DNA of 64,000 nucleotides from Herbidospora mongoliensis (GTDB lineage: Bacteria; Actinomycetota; Actinomycetes; Streptosporangiales; Streptosporangiaceae): contig NZ_BBXD01000008.1 in NCBI RefSeq assembly GCF_001570545.1, positions 827,610 to 891,609 of the forward strand, given 5' to 3'. The translations under genes and the position numbers were made by a program. Under the pieces are notes generated by a model. That model was not told the DNA's origin and did not search any database. It was given only the letters and a program-made list of their open reading frames with translations. Numbering within the stretch: the stretch's first letter is position 1; every line of letters starts with the position of its first letter. Positions 19,163 through 26,989 of the stretch are shown one piece after another.

Positions 19163-20590
19163 ATGATCTTCGAGTACGCACCGGCGCCCGAGTCGCGCGA
19201 TGTCGTCGACATCAAACCGTCGTACGGGCTGTTCATCAATGGCGAGTTCGTGGACGGGTCGGGGACCCCCTTCAAGACCATCAACCCCGCCTCCGAGGAG
19301 ACGCTGGCCGAGATCGCGACCGCGACCGAGGCCGACGTCGACCGGGCCGTGCAGGCCGCCCGGAAGGCCTTCGGCGTCTGGTCGTCGCTGCCCGGCTCCG
19401 AGCGGGCCAAGTATCTGTTCCGGATCGCCCGCATCATCCAGGAGCGGGCCCGCGAACTGGCCGTGCTCGAGTCGATCGACAACGGCAAGCCGATCCGCGA
19501 GTCGCGCGACGTCGACCTGCCCCTGGTCGCCGCCCACTTCTTCTACTACGCCGGATGGGCCGACAAGCTCGAATACGCCGGTTACGGCACCACCCCGCTC
19601 GGGGTGGCCGGGCAGGTCATCCCGTGGAACTTCCCGCTGCTGATGCTGGCCTGGAAGATCGCGCCCGCGCTGGCCTGCGGCAACACCGTCGTGCTGAAGC
19701 CCGCCGAGACCACCCCGCTGACCGCGCTGCTGTTCGCCGAGATCTGCCAGCAGGCCGACCTGCCGCCGGGCGTGGTCAACATCGTGACAGGTGCGGGCGA
19801 GACCGGCGCGGCCGTCGTCGGCCACCCCGAGGTCGACAAGGTCGCCTTCACCGGGTCGACCGAGGTCGGACGGCTGATCGCGAAGTCGGTCGCCGGCACG
19901 AACAAGAAGGTGACCCTCGAACTCGGCGGCAAGGCCGCCAACATCGTCTTCGACGACGCGGCCCTCGACCAGGCCGTCGAGGGCATCGTGACCGGCATCT
20001 TCTTCAACCAGGGGCACGTCTGCTGTGCCGGGTCCCGGCTGCTGGTCCAGGAATCGATCGCCGAGGAGCTGATGTCGTCTCTGAAGCGGCGGCTGTCCAC
20101 GCTGCGGCTCGGCGACCCGCTCGACAAGAACACCGACATCGGCGCGATCAACTCGGCCGCCCAGCTGGCCAAGATCCGCGAGCTGTCCTCGGCTGGGGAG
20201 AGCGAGGGGGCCGAGCGCTGGTCGCCCGCCTGCGCGCTGCCCGACAAGGGTTTCTGGTTCCCGCCGACCGTGTTCACCGGGGTGTCCCAGTCACACCGGA
20301 TCGCGCGCGAGGAGATCTTCGGCCCGGTCCTGTCGGTCCTCACCTTCCGCACTCCGGCCGAGGCCGTCGAGAAGGCCAACAACACGCCCTACGGGCTGTC
20401 GGCCGGTGTCTGGACGGAGAAGGCCTCCCGGATGCTGTGGATGGCGTCCAAGCTGCGGGCCGGGGTCGTCTGGTCCAACACGTTCAACAAGTTCGATCCC
20501 ACCTCGCCGTTCGGTGGGTTCAAGGAGTCCGGGTACGGGCGTGAGGGCGGTCGCCACGGGCTCGAGGCGTACCTGAAGGAGATCTCGTGA
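19163..20590 (+). CDS. Aldehyde dehydrogenase (full length)
   Basis: A 475-residue NAD(P)-dependent aldehyde dehydrogenase. Visible motifs are the cofactor-binding PWNFPLLMLAWKIAPAL, AFTGSTEVGR, the general-base LELGGK and the catalytic cysteine in FNQGHVCCAGSR. The C-terminal FNKFDPTSPFGGFKESGYG region is intact. It starts one base after deoC and overlaps the next gene by four bases, so deoC and the two dehydrogenase-like genes form one operon. Acetaldehyde from the DeoC reaction is the obvious substrate, though this is inferred. Confidence 0.93.
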   Translation: MIFEYAPAPESRDVVDIKPSYGLFINGEFVDGSGTPFKTINPASEETLAEIATATEADVDRAVQAARKAFGVWSSLPGSERAKYLFRIARIIQERARELAVLESIDNGKPIRESRDVDLPLVAAHFFYYAGWADKLEYAGYGTTPLGVAGQVIPWNFPLLMLAWKIAPALACGNTVVLKPAETTPLTALLFAEICQQADLPPGVVNIVTGAGETGAAVVGHPEVDKVAFTGSTEVGRLIAKSVAGTNKKVTLELGGKAANIVFDDAALDQAVEGIVTGIFFNQGHVCCAGSRLLVQESIAEELMSSLKRRLSTLRLGDPLDKNTDIGAINSAAQLAKIRELSSAGESEGAERWSPACALPDKGFWFPPTVFTGVSQSHRIAREEIFGPVLSVLTFRTPAEAVEKANNTPYGLSAGVWTEKASRMLWMASKLRAGVVWSNTFNKFDPTSPFGGFKESGYGREGGRHGLEAYLKEIS

Positions 20591-21450
20591 GCGAGCGGCT
20601 GTCGGTGCGGAAGACGTACAAGCTGTACATCGGCGGTGCGTTCCCTCGGTCGGAGAGCGGGAGGTCCTACGCCGTGACCGGTGCCAAGGGCGAGTTCCTG
20701 GCCAACGCGTCCAAGGCGTCCCGCAAGGACCTCCGGGAGGCCGTCGTCGCCGCTCGGAAGGCCTTCCCGGGGTGGTCTTCGGCCACCGCCTACAACCGGG
20801 GGCAGATCCTCTACCGGATCGCCGAGATGCTGGAGGGGCGGCGGGCGCAGTTCGTGTCCGAGGTCGCCGAGGCCGACGGGGTGTCCGGGAAGAAGGCCGG
20901 CGAGCTCGTCGACGCGGCCGTCGACCGGCTGGTCTGGTACGCCGGGTGGTCCGACAAGATCACGTCGCTGCGGGGGTCGTCGAATCCTGTCTCCGGGCCC
21001 TATTTCAACCTGTCGACGCCTGAGCCGACCGGGGTGGTCGGGATCGTGGCTCCGCCGATGGGTCCGCTGTTCGGGCTCGTCTCGGTGATCGCACCGGTGA
21101 TCGTGACGGGGAACACCTGCGTGGTGATCGCCTCCGAGCGGGCGCCGCTGCCGTCGATCACGCTGGCCGAGGTGCTGGCCACCTCCGACCTGCCGGGTGG
21201 GGTGGTGAACATCCTGACGGGGTCCGCCGCCGAGATGGCGCCCTGGATGGCGGGGCACATGGACGTCAACGGGCTCGATCTCACCGGGGCGGACGCGGAG
21301 CTGGCGCAGAAGTGCGAGGAGCTGGCGGCGGAGAACCTGAAGCGGGTGCTGCGGCCTAATGGGAAGACGGATTGGGCGGCGAACCCGGGAACGGGGCGGA
21401 TGACGGCGTTCCTGGAGACCAAGACGGTCTGGCACCCGATCGGGATCTGA
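20587..21450 (+). CDS. Short aldehyde dehydrogenase-like protein lacking the catalytic domain
   Basis: A 287-residue protein related to the N-terminal, cofactor-binding part of aldehyde dehydrogenases (KAFPGWSSATAYNRGQILYR, PTGVVGIVAPPMGPLFG, DLPGGVVNILTG). The chain diverges after about residue 225 and has no catalytic Cys or LELGG motif. The ATGA-type overlap with the full-length dehydrogenase and its smooth, in-frame C-terminus argue for a maintained gene rather than a fresh truncation. It may be a partner or regulatory subunit of its neighbour. Activity on its own is unlikely. Confidence 0.82.
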   Translation: MSERLSVRKTYKLYIGGAFPRSESGRSYAVTGAKGEFLANASKASRKDLREAVVAARKAFPGWSSATAYNRGQILYRIAEMLEGRRAQFVSEVAEADGVSGKKAGELVDAAVDRLVWYAGWSDKITSLRGSSNPVSGPYFNLSTPEPTGVVGIVAPPMGPLFGLVSVIAPVIVTGNTCVVIASERAPLPSITLAEVLATSDLPGGVVNILTGSAAEMAPWMAGHMDVNGLDLTGADAELAQKCEELAAENLKRVLRPNGKTDWAANPGTGRMTAFLETKTVWHPIGI

Positions 21451-21454
21451 ACGG

Positions 21455-21988
21455 CTAGAAGAGGCCGTGCCGCCTGGCGAACACTCCGAAGGCCGAGCCC
21501 GAACACGGCTGGCGCATTCCTGTGGCGATCAACGCGTCGAGGATGTTGTCGGCCGAGACTTCGGTCAGTTTGCCTTGGCGGCACGCCCGACCGAGCAGCC
21601 AGAGGGTTCCGTGAACCTCAAGGCCATACGCGCCGGCCACGGTTCTCGCCTCCCGGTCGTCGGTGATGGCGATTCCGGCTTCGAGTTCTGCTGCGGTGAA
21701 CACACTGGCTTCCCCGCGGTCTCGTCGTGCGGAGCCGATTCTCCGCATCCAGGTGGCGAGCCCGAGAATCTCCCGCATGGATGACAGATCCGATACGCCG
21801 AGCCATTCGGCGTCAAGCGCGTGCTGTACTTCCGGATTCGTGGGCAGTGCCTTTCGGATTTCGTCGCGCACGATGTGGGTCGTCAGACACGTTTCTCCGG
21901 CGAGCAGATCGCTCAGCACATCGAATCGTTCGGCCAGACAGAAGTGAGTGAGGCACATGGTGTCGAAGACCAGGGGGCGACCGCTCAC
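21455..21988 (-). CDS. PIN-like domain protein, probable toxin-type nuclease
   Basis: A 177-residue protein with the PIN/DUF3368 layout. Acidic residues sit at the expected places: PLVFDTMCLTHF (Asp near residue 9), HIVRDEIRKAL, RRDRGEASVFTAAEL and the later ITDDREARTVA. Such proteins are Mg2+-dependent RNases, often toxins. It is the second gene of a pair: the upstream XRE-ImmA gene overlaps its start by four bases. It ends four bases from the convergent dehydrogenase-like gene. The toxin-antitoxin or stress-response role is inferred from the pairing. Confidence 0.78.
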   Translation of the reverse strand: MSGRPLVFDTMCLTHFCLAERFDVLSDLLAGETCLTTHIVRDEIRKALPTNPEVQHALDAEWLGVSDLSSMREILGLATWMRRIGSARRDRGEASVFTAAELEAGIAITDDREARTVAGAYGLEVHGTLWLLGRACRQGKLTEVSADNILDALIATGMRQPCSGSAFGVFARRHGLF

Positions 21989-23073
21989 AGAACGGAATCT
22001 CCGTCGTCTCTGAGAGGCAGATCTTCTTCTGTCAGATGTCCCCGCATCATCTCTACGGCACGTGATGCCGTAACCAGTTGTCGCCGATATGCCTCCAGCA
22101 CGGCATGGGCGTAACGAGGTGAAACCCGGATCGACTCCAGGTCCGGCTGTGGAGCCCAGCCGACGGCCTCAAGAAGTTCAGCACGCGTGGGGGTGCGCCT
22201 CCGGAGATTCGTCACTTGCTCTCTGTCGAGGAAACCCGCCTCCGTCGCCTGGCGAATGACAAGCGACCATGAGGCTCGATAGTGGGCTGCGACCTTCATC
22301 AGTCCTTCGCGGATCGAATCTCGGCTCATACCCTCATACGCCGCGATCGGCACCAGAAGCTCTGCGGCGAAGGCGTCGATGACTGTTTCCCGGTCGCTGC
22401 GGGACGCGCTGATACCGATGTCGGAGGAGTACTCATCGCCGATGATCAGATGGCCCAACTCGTGTGCGGCGGTGGCACGTCGGCGGCCAGGGTCGCCCTG
22501 CCGGCTGACCACCGCGGCGGCAACGTCGCCTTCGATCATCGACGCGCCGTCACCTGGAAGATCAACAACTGCGATGAGTTGCCCCATTTCCTCGCATACG
22601 GCGATGAGGGACTCGATAGGGCGCGCATTGAGTCCAAGCCGCTGCCTGACCCACCTCGCCGCTTCGCGGGCGTCTGAAGTTCTTTGGATGGGACTCGAAT
22701 AATCGACAACCGGCGGAGGTGACAGCACTCCCAGATCGATGAGTTGCCGGATGTCCGCCGCCCAGGCGGTGAGTGCCACCTGCAGTCTGAAGGCGTTCCT
22801 GCCCGCGTCGGTCGCTGTGTCCTCGGTCAACTGGACTCGGCGAGATATGACCGCTGGCGGGGTGCTAACAAGGAAATCCAGCGGAATGTCCAGAACGTCA
22901 GACAGTCGCAACAGCTCCAGTGCGTCGACGCGCCGAACGCCTATTTCGATCTTGGCGATCATCGTCCGGTCGAGACTGAGGGCCCGTGCCAGATCTTCCT
23001 GTGAGAGGCCGGCGGCGACACGACATTCGCGCACACGTTCGCCGACGTCCGCCCACTGCTCCGGGTCTTTCAT
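21985..23073 (-). CDS. XRE-HTH / ImmA-IrrE metallopeptidase regulator
   Basis: A 362-residue two-domain protein. Residues 10-65 are an XRE helix-turn-helix (CRVAAGLSQEDLARALSLDR). The C-terminal part has the zinc peptidase motif TAAHELGHLIIGDE, with SDRETVIDAFAAELLVP supplying the third ligand. ImmA/IrrE peptidases cleave repressors or are themselves regulators. The ATG at 23073 is preceded by a 15-bp dyad and no ribosome site, so a leaderless start is likely. It overlaps the PIN-like gene downstream by four bases, and the pair resembles predicted XRE-COG2856/PIN toxin-antitoxin modules. Confidence 0.85.
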   Translation of the reverse strand: MKDPEQWADVGERVRECRVAAGLSQEDLARALSLDRTMIAKIEIGVRRVDALELLRLSDVLDIPLDFLVSTPPAVISRRVQLTEDTATDAGRNAFRLQVALTAWAADIRQLIDLGVLSPPPVVDYSSPIQRTSDAREAARWVRQRLGLNARPIESLIAVCEEMGQLIAVVDLPGDGASMIEGDVAAAVVSRQGDPGRRRATAAHELGHLIIGDEYSSDIGISASRSDRETVIDAFAAELLVPIAAYEGMSRDSIREGLMKVAAHYRASWSLVIRQATEAGFLDREQVTNLRRRTPTRAELLEAVGWAPQPDLESIRVSPRYAHAVLEAYRRQLVTASRAVEMMRGHLTEEDLPLRDDGDSVL

Positions 23074-23074
23074 G

Positions 23075-23089
23075 GTGCGATAATCGCAC
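23075..23089. promoter_or_regulatory. Dyad at the start codon of the XRE-ImmA gene, probable autoregulatory operator
   Basis: GTGCGA and TCGCAC flank three bases (taa). It begins one base upstream of the ATG at 23073. A TTGACA box (minus strand, 23116-23121) lies further upstream. Binding by the XRE domain here would block both transcription and translation. Confidence 0.6.
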
Positions 23090-23158
23090 GCGTTCTGCAT
23101 AGCGGCTACCTGCTGTGTCAAACGAGTAGCCGTCAATCGTTCAACGCTTTGACCGCTG

Positions 23159-24493
23159 TCAAATGAGCGACGCGTGTCGAGCCCATGGCCGGGCGCGCTC
23201 CAGGTAGCCCGCCAGGCTGAGCAGCATGCCTTCGCCATCCGGTGGGGCGATCAACTGGATGCCGATCGGCAGGCCTGAGCTGTGGCGGCCGAACGGCAGG
23301 GTCATCGCGGGCCAGCCCGCCATGTTCCACGCCCCCGTCAGCGGCGCGTAGGTGATGTTGGTGTAGGCGTTGCGGGCCATGCCCTTCGACGCCCAGCCGT
23401 CCGGGGAGGGCGGCAGGTGGGCGATGGTCGGGGTGATGAGCACGTCGGCGTCGCCGAACCAGAGGTCGGCGCCGTTGGCCCGCCAGTCGTCGCGGCCCCG
23501 GGTACCGTCTCGCCGGATCTTCTGGAGCAGCCGTCCGGTGCGGGCCATCGAGCGGGTTCGTCCTTCGAGTCTGCGCTGGTCGAGGTCGCCTGCGTCGGCG
23601 GCGGCGCAGGAGTACCAGGCGGCGATGGTCGACCAGCCGAGCGACATCGGGAACCTGCGGCCGTGGTCGACGACCGTGTGGCCCGCTTCGCGCAGCGTCG
23701 CGCCGGCCGCTCGGACGGCCTCCTGGAACTCCGCGTCCACCGAGAAGCCTGGCGGGAGCGGGTTGGGGGCGACGGCGATGCGGAGGTCTTCGGCCTCGGG
23801 GAGGATCGGCGTTCCCGTCATCACGGTCAGGGCCAGGATCGTGTCGTTGACGCTGGTGGACAGGGGGCCGTTCTCGGCCATCGCGAACCAGTCGTGCGGC
23901 GGGGGCTCCAGCATGCCGTGGCCGGGTTTGAGGGCGACCACGCCGCAGCACGCCGCCGGGATCCGTAACGACCCGAGCCCGTCGTTCCCCAACGCCAGGG
24001 GGACCATTCCGGAGGCCACCGCTGCCGCGCTGCCGCCCGAGGATCCGCCTGCCGTCCGGTCGGGGTTCCAGGGGTTGCGGGTCTCGGAGAAGGCGTACAG
24101 ACAGAGTTCGGGGACCTTCGTCAGGCCGATCACGATCGCGCCCGCCGCGCGGAGCCGGGCGACCACGGGGTGGTCCGTCAGGGCGGCGGAAGCCGGAGAA
24201 GCCAGGGAGCCGTTGGTGGCGGTATGTCCTGCCACGGCCACGTTGTCCTTGATCGCCACGGGCACTCCCGCCAGCGGCAGGTCGGGGCGGTGTCCCAATG
24301 CCTTCGCCTCGGCCATCGCCGAGTCGGCCAGGACCGTCCTGAAGGCTCCGATGGCCCCGTCACGTGCGGCGACGGCTTCCAGGTGGTCGGCCACGACCTG
24401 CTCCGCTGTCGCCTCGCCGGCGCGCACGGCGTCGGCTATCTCCACGGCGGTACGTCCGGCCCACGACATGTCCAGAGTCTGGACCGGACACAC
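23159..24493 (-). CDS. Amidase (amidase-signature family)
   Basis: A serine amidase of up to 444 residues. The Ser-cisSer-Lys triad is visible: Lys in VPVAIKDNVAV, the Gly/Ser signature TAGGSSGGSAAAVASG and the nucleophile region NDGLGSLRIPAACCG. The family hydrolyses amides, ureides or carbamates, and the substrate is unknown. Two starts are possible, GTG 24493 or ATG 24469. A perfect 15-bp dyad (GTCCAGAGTCTGGAC, 24470-24484) touches the ATG. It is the last gene of a minus-strand run with the SPFH and HicB-like genes, 33 bp downstream of the latter. Confidence 0.9.
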   Translation of the reverse strand: MCPVQTLDMSWAGRTAVEIADAVRAGEATAEQVVADHLEAVAARDGAIGAFRTVLADSAMAEAKALGHRPDLPLAGVPVAIKDNVAVAGHTATNGSLASPASAALTDHPVVARLRAAGAIVIGLTKVPELCLYAFSETRNPWNPDRTAGGSSGGSAAAVASGMVPLALGNDGLGSLRIPAACCGVVALKPGHGMLEPPPHDWFAMAENGPLSTSVNDTILALTVMTGTPILPEAEDLRIAVAPNPLPPGFSVDAEFQEAVRAAGATLREAGHTVVDHGRRFPMSLGWSTIAAWYSCAAADAGDLDQRRLEGRTRSMARTGRLLQKIRRDGTRGRDDWRANGADLWFGDADVLITPTIAHLPPSPDGWASKGMARNAYTNITYAPLTGAWNMAGWPAMTLPFGRHSSGLPIGIQLIAPPDGEGMLLSLAGYLERARPWARHASLI

Positions 24494-24526
24494 CTGCCAT
24501 TTGAAGGCTCGTAACCAAGACGATGC

Positions 24527-24709
24527 CTAGTCGGACCTTTTCGGCGCCCGTCCCGCCTGAGCCAGCGCCATTCTCAGCGCGAATTCGATCTGCGCGTTGA
24601 CGCTGCGGAGGTCGTCGGCCGCCCACTTGGCCAGAGCTTCGTGGACGGCCGGATCGAGCCGCAGCAGGAGCTTCTTGGGCTCCTTTTTGGCGGGACGTTC
24701 GTCAGGCAT
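24527..24709 (-). CDS. HicB-like / ribbon-helix-helix small protein
   Basis: A 60-residue protein. Its core [20 protein letters not shown] followed by [16 protein letters not shown] is the ribbon-helix-helix pattern of HicB/Arc-type DNA-binding proteins, preceded by a lysine-rich tail. The ATG at 24709 lies inside the last codons of the SPFH gene (8-bp overlap), so its translation depends on that gene. No HicA-like RNA-binding toxin is nearby, so it is more likely a small regulator of this operon than an antitoxin. Confidence 0.8.
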   Translation of the reverse strand: MPDERPAKKEPKKLLLRLDPAVHEALAKWAADDLRSVNAQIEFALRMALAQAGRAPKRSD

Positions 24710-25553
24710 ACAGGCTGCCGGCGTTGACCACCGGCTGGACCGCCCGATCGCCGCACAGCACGACCAGGAGGTTGGAGACCATCGCGGCGCGGCGTTCCTC
24801 GTCGAGTTCGACGACGTTCTCCTCGCTGAGACGGTCGAGGGCGAGCTGGACCATGCCGACCGCGCCTTCGACGATCTGCCGCCTCGCGGCGACGACCTGG
24901 GCGGCCTGCTGGCGGACCAGCATGGCCTGGGCGATCTCGGGGGCGTAGGCCAGGTGGGTGATGCGGGCCTCCAGCAGCTCGATGCCGGCCAGTTCGGTGC
25001 GCTCGCGGAGTTCGGTGGTGAGCTCCTCGGCGACCGTCGCGCCGTCACGGAGGCTGGTGCGCTCCTCGACGTGGGAGTCGTAGGGATGCGTCGTCGCCAG
25101 GTGCCGCACGGCGGCCTCCGACTGGATGGCGACGAAGTTCTCGTAGTCGTCCACCGAGAACGACGCCTTGGCGGTGTCGACGACCCGGTAGACGACGACG
25201 GCGCCGATCTCGACGGGGTTGCCGTCGGCGTCGTTGACCTTGAGCTTGGCGGTCTCGAAGTTCCGAACCCGGAGGCTGATGCGGTTCTTGTCGGTGAACG
25301 GGACCGTCCAGGTGAAGCCGGCGGCCTTGACGGTGCCGATGTAGCGGCCGAAGAACTGCACGACTTTGGCCTCGTTGGGGTTCACGATCGCGAAGCCGGA
25401 CGCCGCCAGGCCCACGATCACCACCGCCACGACCAGGCTCACGATGAAGAACGCCTCGTCCCGGGTCAGGCCGAACAGCACCAGCGCCGCCGTGACGACG
25501 ATCAGCGCGAGCAGGATGACGAACCCGTTCATCCTGAAGGCCTCTCGTTCCAT
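24702..25553 (-). CDS. SPFH/Band-7 domain membrane protein
   Basis: A 283-residue protein. Two close hydrophobic segments (residues 8-28 and 35-55) anchor it, followed by an SPFH/band-7 domain ([40 protein letters not shown]) and a coiled-coil-like segment rich in Glu and Arg. SPFH proteins scaffold membrane microdomains. The ATG at 25553 has AGGAG with good spacing; an upstream in-frame start at 25598 lacks one. It overlaps a HicB-like gene downstream. A palindrome 22 bp upstream marks its control region. Confidence 0.9.
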   Translation of the reverse strand: MEREAFRMNGFVILLALIVVTAALVLFGLTRDEAFFIVSLVVAVVIVGLAASGFAIVNPNEAKVVQFFGRYIGTVKAAGFTWTVPFTDKNRISLRVRNFETAKLKVNDADGNPVEIGAVVVYRVVDTAKASFSVDDYENFVAIQSEAAVRHLATTHPYDSHVEERTSLRDGATVAEELTTELRERTELAGIELLEARITHLAYAPEIAQAMLVRQQAAQVVAARRQIVEGAVGMVQLALDRLSEENVVELDEERRAAMVSNLLVVLCGDRAVQPVVNAGSLYA

Positions 25554-25574
25554 GCGCTTTCTCCTGACTATCGA

Positions 25575-25586
25575 AGTGATATCACT
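25575..25586. promoter_or_regulatory. Perfect 12-bp palindrome upstream of the SPFH gene
   Basis: AGTGATATCACT is a perfect palindrome, flanked by TATC and GATA arms two bases out on each side, giving a 24-bp interrupted dyad. It overlaps the stop codon of the gene upstream and lies 22 bp before the SPFH start. The HicB-like protein of the same operon is a candidate binder. Confidence 0.6.
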
Positions 25587-25878
25587 AAGATAGCTCATCA
25601 GTATCGTCCAGGGTCAAGAGTTCGGCCACGACCACTCTGTAGTGGTATTTCTCGGTCGCCCCTTTGATCGTGGTCAGGTACTCGTCGTCGCTGATGCGGT
25701 AGACGCTGCGGCTTCCCAGGTTCATCGGGTGATGCGGGACGTGCCGCACCGCGAGCTCGTACGCGATCGATCTGGCCTCCGGTCGCTCACCCTTGACCTG
25801 GTAGATGTCGGAGATGCGCCACTCCTTGTTGCGGGGGCCGCCGACGTTCTCCTCGATGAGGACTCTCCACTGGCTCAT
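25585..25878 (-). CDS. Hypothetical protein (97 aa)
   Basis: A 97-residue soluble protein with no signal or membrane segment. It starts MSQWRVLIEENVGG and ends with a run of strands (KYHYRVVVAELLTL), mixed alpha-beta in outline, with coding-like codon use. I do not recognise the family. It lies between a strong terminator (25898-25925) and the SPFH gene, whose operator overlaps its stop codon. Confidence 0.75.
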   Translation of the reverse strand: MSQWRVLIEENVGGPRNKEWRISDIYQVKGERPEARSIAYELAVRHVPHHPMNLGSRSVYRISDDEYLTTIKGATEKYHYRVVVAELLTLDDTDELS

Positions 25879-25897
25879 AGCTCGCGATCATGCCAAA

Positions 25898-25925
25898 ACG
25901 CGCCCTCCCTGAGGGGAGGGCGCGT
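25898..25925 (-). terminator. Intrinsic terminator of the LppX-like gene
   Basis: ACGCGCCCTCC pairs perfectly with GGAGGGCGCGT around a 6-nt loop. Read on the minus strand it is followed by TTTT, and it lies 16 bp beyond the stop codon of the secreted protein gene. Confidence 0.88.
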
Positions 25926-25941
25926 CTAGTTGGCTACCGGG

Positions 25942-26853
25942 CTACTCGCCCAGAAGGTTCTTCAGGGTCTGCGGGTCGACCTCCTTGACCTGGCCGGCCG
26001 GCGGCGTCTGCACGGTGACCGGCTTGTTGTAGTCCTTGACCGTCAGGTTCAGGTTGAACGGCTGGCCGCCTTCCGCGTTGCGGAACTGCTGCCGCTTGAC
26101 CATGCCCGTGGAGTCGACCCAGGTGTCCACCCGGAGCGTCTTGGGCATGTTGGCGGGCGACGGCGACGGGATGGGCAGACCGGCGGCCTGCGCAGCCTCC
26201 TGCGTGTCGAGGGTGGAGCTGTAGTGGGTGACGGTCTGGCCGCCGACCTGCTCCTGCCCCTCGTTCTCGATGTCCTTGTACGCGCTCGAAATCTGCTTGA
26301 TCGTCGCCGGGTCCTGGAGGCGGCCACTGGTGACCAGATCGGAGATCATCTTGCCGCGCTCGCCGGGCAGGTTGTTCAGCGGAACCTGCCACCACGTGTT
26401 GCCCTGGTTCGGGATCAGGCCGTCGCCGTTCACGTAGGCGGTGTCACCGCTGACGATGACCTGGGGCTGCGCGGAGTTGGGCTTGCCGTTGAGTGTGAGG
26501 GTGCTGACCTTGGCGGTCAGTACATTGGGCTTGTTCTGGCGGGCCCACGTGCCGCGCGCGTCGATTTTGCCGTTGGCGCTGAGGTGCATCGTGCCCGACG
26601 CGGTGTTGGCCTCGGCGCTCTTGGTCAGGGCGTCCTTAAGGGCCGCCGACGCTTCGGCGGTCGTCGTGGGGCTGGCAGAGGGGTTTTCCGAGCCCGAAGG
26701 GCTCTCAGTCGGCTCGGGACTCACCGCGGGTGCGGATGAGGGGACGTCCGGCACTGGTGTTGCCCATGCCGCCGTCGTCCCGACCCAGGCAGCGGCCGAG
26801 ACCACTGCCGAGGCCGTGCCGAGAGCGGCGAGCCGAAGACGAGCGTGTCGCAT
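25942..26853 (-). CDS. Secreted LppX/LprAFG-like (LolA-fold) protein
   Basis: A 303-residue exported protein. Residues 1-32 are a signal peptide with cleavage near AWATP and no lipobox cysteine. A Pro/Ser/Thr-rich linker (to about residue 65) precedes a 230-residue domain with the LppX/LprG pattern: DTAYVNGDGLIP, WWQVPLNNL and the final strand FNLNLTVKDYNKPV. Mycobacterial relatives carry lipids across the periplasm as lipoproteins; this one lacks the lipid anchor. The ATG at 26853 has GGGGG four bases upstream. A terminator follows. Confidence 0.8.
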   Translation of the reverse strand: MRHARLRLAALGTASAVVSAAAWVGTTAAWATPVPDVPSSAPAVSPEPTESPSGSENPSASPTTTAEASAALKDALTKSAEANTASGTMHLSANGKIDARGTWARQNKPNVLTAKVSTLTLNGKPNSAQPQVIVSGDTAYVNGDGLIPNQGNTWWQVPLNNLPGERGKMISDLVTSGRLQDPATIKQISSAYKDIENEGQEQVGGQTVTHYSSTLDTQEAAQAAGLPIPSPSPANMPKTLRVDTWVDSTGMVKRQQFRNAEGGQPFNLNLTVKDYNKPVTVQTPPAGQVKEVDPQTLKNLLGE

Positions 26854-26989
26854 GTGTCCCCCTGGTATGCGATTTGTGCTGTCCCCAGCACCGTAAGTGC
26901 ACAAATGGGGTGAAAAGTAGTGGAATGTCCTTTAGGGGAATAACGCGGATGATCGCTTGACCGATGAGTGCCGGATCTTGACTGATCGT

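Noticed and set aside
24527-24709. HicAB toxin-antitoxin system
   Set aside because: The small RHH protein resembles HicB, but no HicA-like toxin is adjacent; the neighbours are SPFH and amidase genes.
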